Source: Ligula intestinalis
Lineage: Eukaryota; Platyhelminthes; Cestoda; Diphyllobothriidea; Diphyllobothriidae
Assembly: GCA_036362985.1 (NCBI GenBank)
Contig: JAYGXS010000004.1
Coordinates: forward strand, 31,646,087-31,710,086
DNA length: 64,000 bases
Direction: 5' to 3'
The notes under the pieces were generated by a model that had not been told where the DNA came from, made no database searches, and was given only the letters and a program-made list of their open reading frames with translations. Made by a program: the position numbers and the translations under genes. Numbering within the stretch: position 1 is the first letter of the stretch; the number at the start of each line of letters is the position of its first letter. This document shows positions 49,201 through 52,200 of the stretch, one piece after another.

Positions 49201-52200
49201 AACCCCACCTCCACGCTGGTGCGCGCCGGAAACTTGCTTTTGCTTGGCTAACGAGGCTCTGGTAGGGGAGCAAGACCGGGGACCTAGCGCCAATCCCCTT
49301 TTCTCCACGAAACACGGAATTGACTTTCTTGACTTTCTACACTTTCATGAATCACAACTATACGCAACATACGATCTCTGCTACGGCGTCCGCGGGAACC
49401 GACGCGCCCCATCCTCTTGGCATCGCGGGACGGGTGTTAAATCTGCGAGCTGATGCCGGATTGCGAATTGCAGGCTGGAATGTTCAAACTTTGAGGGATG
49501 ACGGCGCCCAACTGTTAACAGCCAAATCCTTTTCTGAATACCGTGTTGGTGTGGCGTGTCTCTCTGAGGTCCGCCTACCTGGCACTGGCCACAAACTGCT
49601 GCAAGTACCAAGAACTGACTCTGCGTACCATCTCTACCACAGTGGTGTGTCCGACAACTCTGGACTGTATGGTGTCGCTATAGCTTTGGCCGATGAATTT
49701 CACTCGAGTCTGCTAGAGTGGGAGGCTGTCTCACCGCGGATCGCTTGGGTCCGTTTGAAAAGTGCCCCAGTCAACGTTTCCATCATCTCGGTATATGCGC
49801 CTACTCTGGCTGCTGATGACAGCATAAAAGATGACTTCTACGGTGACCTCCAGCGAACAGTTGACCGCATCGCAAGAAGCGATCTACTCGTCATTGCCGG
49901 TGACTGGAACGCCCGACCAGGTGTGTGTGACGCTGGAACCCGTCATGTGCTAGGCAAATTTGCTGTCGGAGCGCAGTGTGCCAACGGTGAGCGCCTTGTC
50001 AACTTCGCATCGTCTAACCGCCTCGTTGTGTCAAGCACCCGTTTTGATCATCCGCGCCACCACCTTGTCACTTGGTACTCAAATGACGGGCATACCCAGG
50101 CCCAAATAGATCACATCCTTGTCCGAGCACGCTGGGCCAGCTCGGTCTTGGATTGTCGAGCCTACCGCGGTGCTGATACAGGAAACGCTCATGCATCGGA
50201 CCATGTCCTACAGCGGGCAACCCTTCGCTTGCGTTTGAGAGCTATACACAGACCCTCCCGACCACAGCGGATCGATGTTGCAAAGCCGAAGTCCTCTGCT
50301 GGCGACGCCTTCCACTTAGCACTCCAGAACCGTTGCTGCGGCCTGTACCCTGACGCCCGAGCGGACCCAGAGCCCGCGTGGCAGTCCCTGAAGGCCGCGA
50401 TGTCAGAGCTGGCATACACCCATCTGGGCAAAACCCGACGGCGACATCGCGACTGGATCACTAGACCCACGCTTGAGTTAGCTGAGGAGGCCGGCCGAGC
50501 CAGACTCACTGGCTTCCCCACTTACAGAGAGCTGCGGCGCCAAACGACAAGGGCCATCCGAGCCGATAGGAACGCCTACTGGAGCGACTTTGCCACGGAA
50601 ACGGAGCGAGCAGCTACCAGAGGTGACACCCACAAGCTCTACCGACTCTTAAAGCAGGCCAGCAGAGGTTCGGGGAACACCACCGAGACTTTACTGGATC
50701 GCAACGGTGCTGTAATCACTAAGATTGATGACCGGTTAGAGAGATGGCGCGAGCATTGCTGTGACCACCTTAACCATGATCCCCCTGTGATGTCTGACCT
50801 GTCGCCCAATGCGGACGATCCCCACCATCTGTATGAGTGCAACACAGAGCCACCCAGTGTAGAGGAAGTTGTCTCCATTCTCTTGAGGCTACGCACCAAC
50901 AAGGCACCTGGTGAGGATGACCTCCCGCCGGAGCTTTTTAAATGTGCACCCGAGGTTATTGGGCCCTGGCTACAACAAATATTTTCCAAGATATGGGACA
51001 GCGAAGTTGTGCCCTCTGACTGGAGAAAAGCAGTGATCCTCCCCTTGTTTAAAAAAGGCGACAGACGAGCGTGCAGAAATTACAGAGGCATTAGCCTTAT
51101 CGATGTAGCGGCGAAAACATTCACGTCTCTTCTTCTCAAACGTTTCCAAACTGCGAGAGACCAGCGCACCCGCCCAAACCAGAGTGGATTGCGACCAGGT
51201 CGTGGCTGCACCGACCAGATCTTCAATCTCCGCCGTGTACTGGAACTGAGATGGGGTCACCAACAACCCACTGTTCTATGCTTCATCGACTTTGCTGCCG
51301 CATTTGACTCTGTTGATCGCAGTTCGCTGTGGAACATAATGAGGACGGACGGCCTACCACCTAAGCTTCTCAATCTCATGCAGGCATACCATCGTGGCAC
51401 TTCCACACGGGTGAGGACGCAGAACGGTGACACGGAAGCCTTTAGCGTCAGGACGGGCGTCCGCCAAGGTTGTGCCCTTTCACCAACCCTGTTCAACTAT
51501 GCGGTGGATTGGATCATGACCAAAGCACTGGATGACTTCCCGGGAGTGCAGTTTGATCGCTCGAAATGGGTGACTGACTTGGCGTATGCTGATGACGTCG
51601 TCCTCTTTGGCGACAACTGTAATGCAGTTCAGCAGGCGTTGGACAAGGTCAATGAGCGTGCCGGATCCATCGAATTACGCCTAAACGCGACTAAGACCCA
51701 AGTCATGCTCTCCTGTGTGCCCCCTACATATGTCACTTTTATTGTTCTCGACGGCGCTCCTCTCGAAAAGGTCGACTTGTTTAGATACTTAGGCTCTTTG
51801 GTCACGGAAACGGGTCAAGGTGTCGACGAGGTTGTATCACGCGTCAACCGTGCCCGATCTGCCTTCTACCGACTGTACGCTCCTCTATGGAATAGAAGGG
51901 AAATATCACTACGCACAAAGTCCTGTGTTTACCAAGCAGTGGTTCGATCTATCCTGCTCTATGGCGGAGAGACATGGCCTATGCGTGTTGAGGACATGAG
52001 GCGCCTTGAGGTGTTTGACAATGACTGCCTACGCCGCATCCTTCGTCACCGACGCGTCGACCGAATTCGCTGCTCCGATTTCCGCCGACGCTGTCACCTG
52101 GACGCTCTCCCTCCACTCCTGCTTCAGAGACGACTTCGGTGGTTCGGGCATGCGACCCGGCGTGATGAAGGTGACCTGATTCGTGACCTGCTTGTGGCGA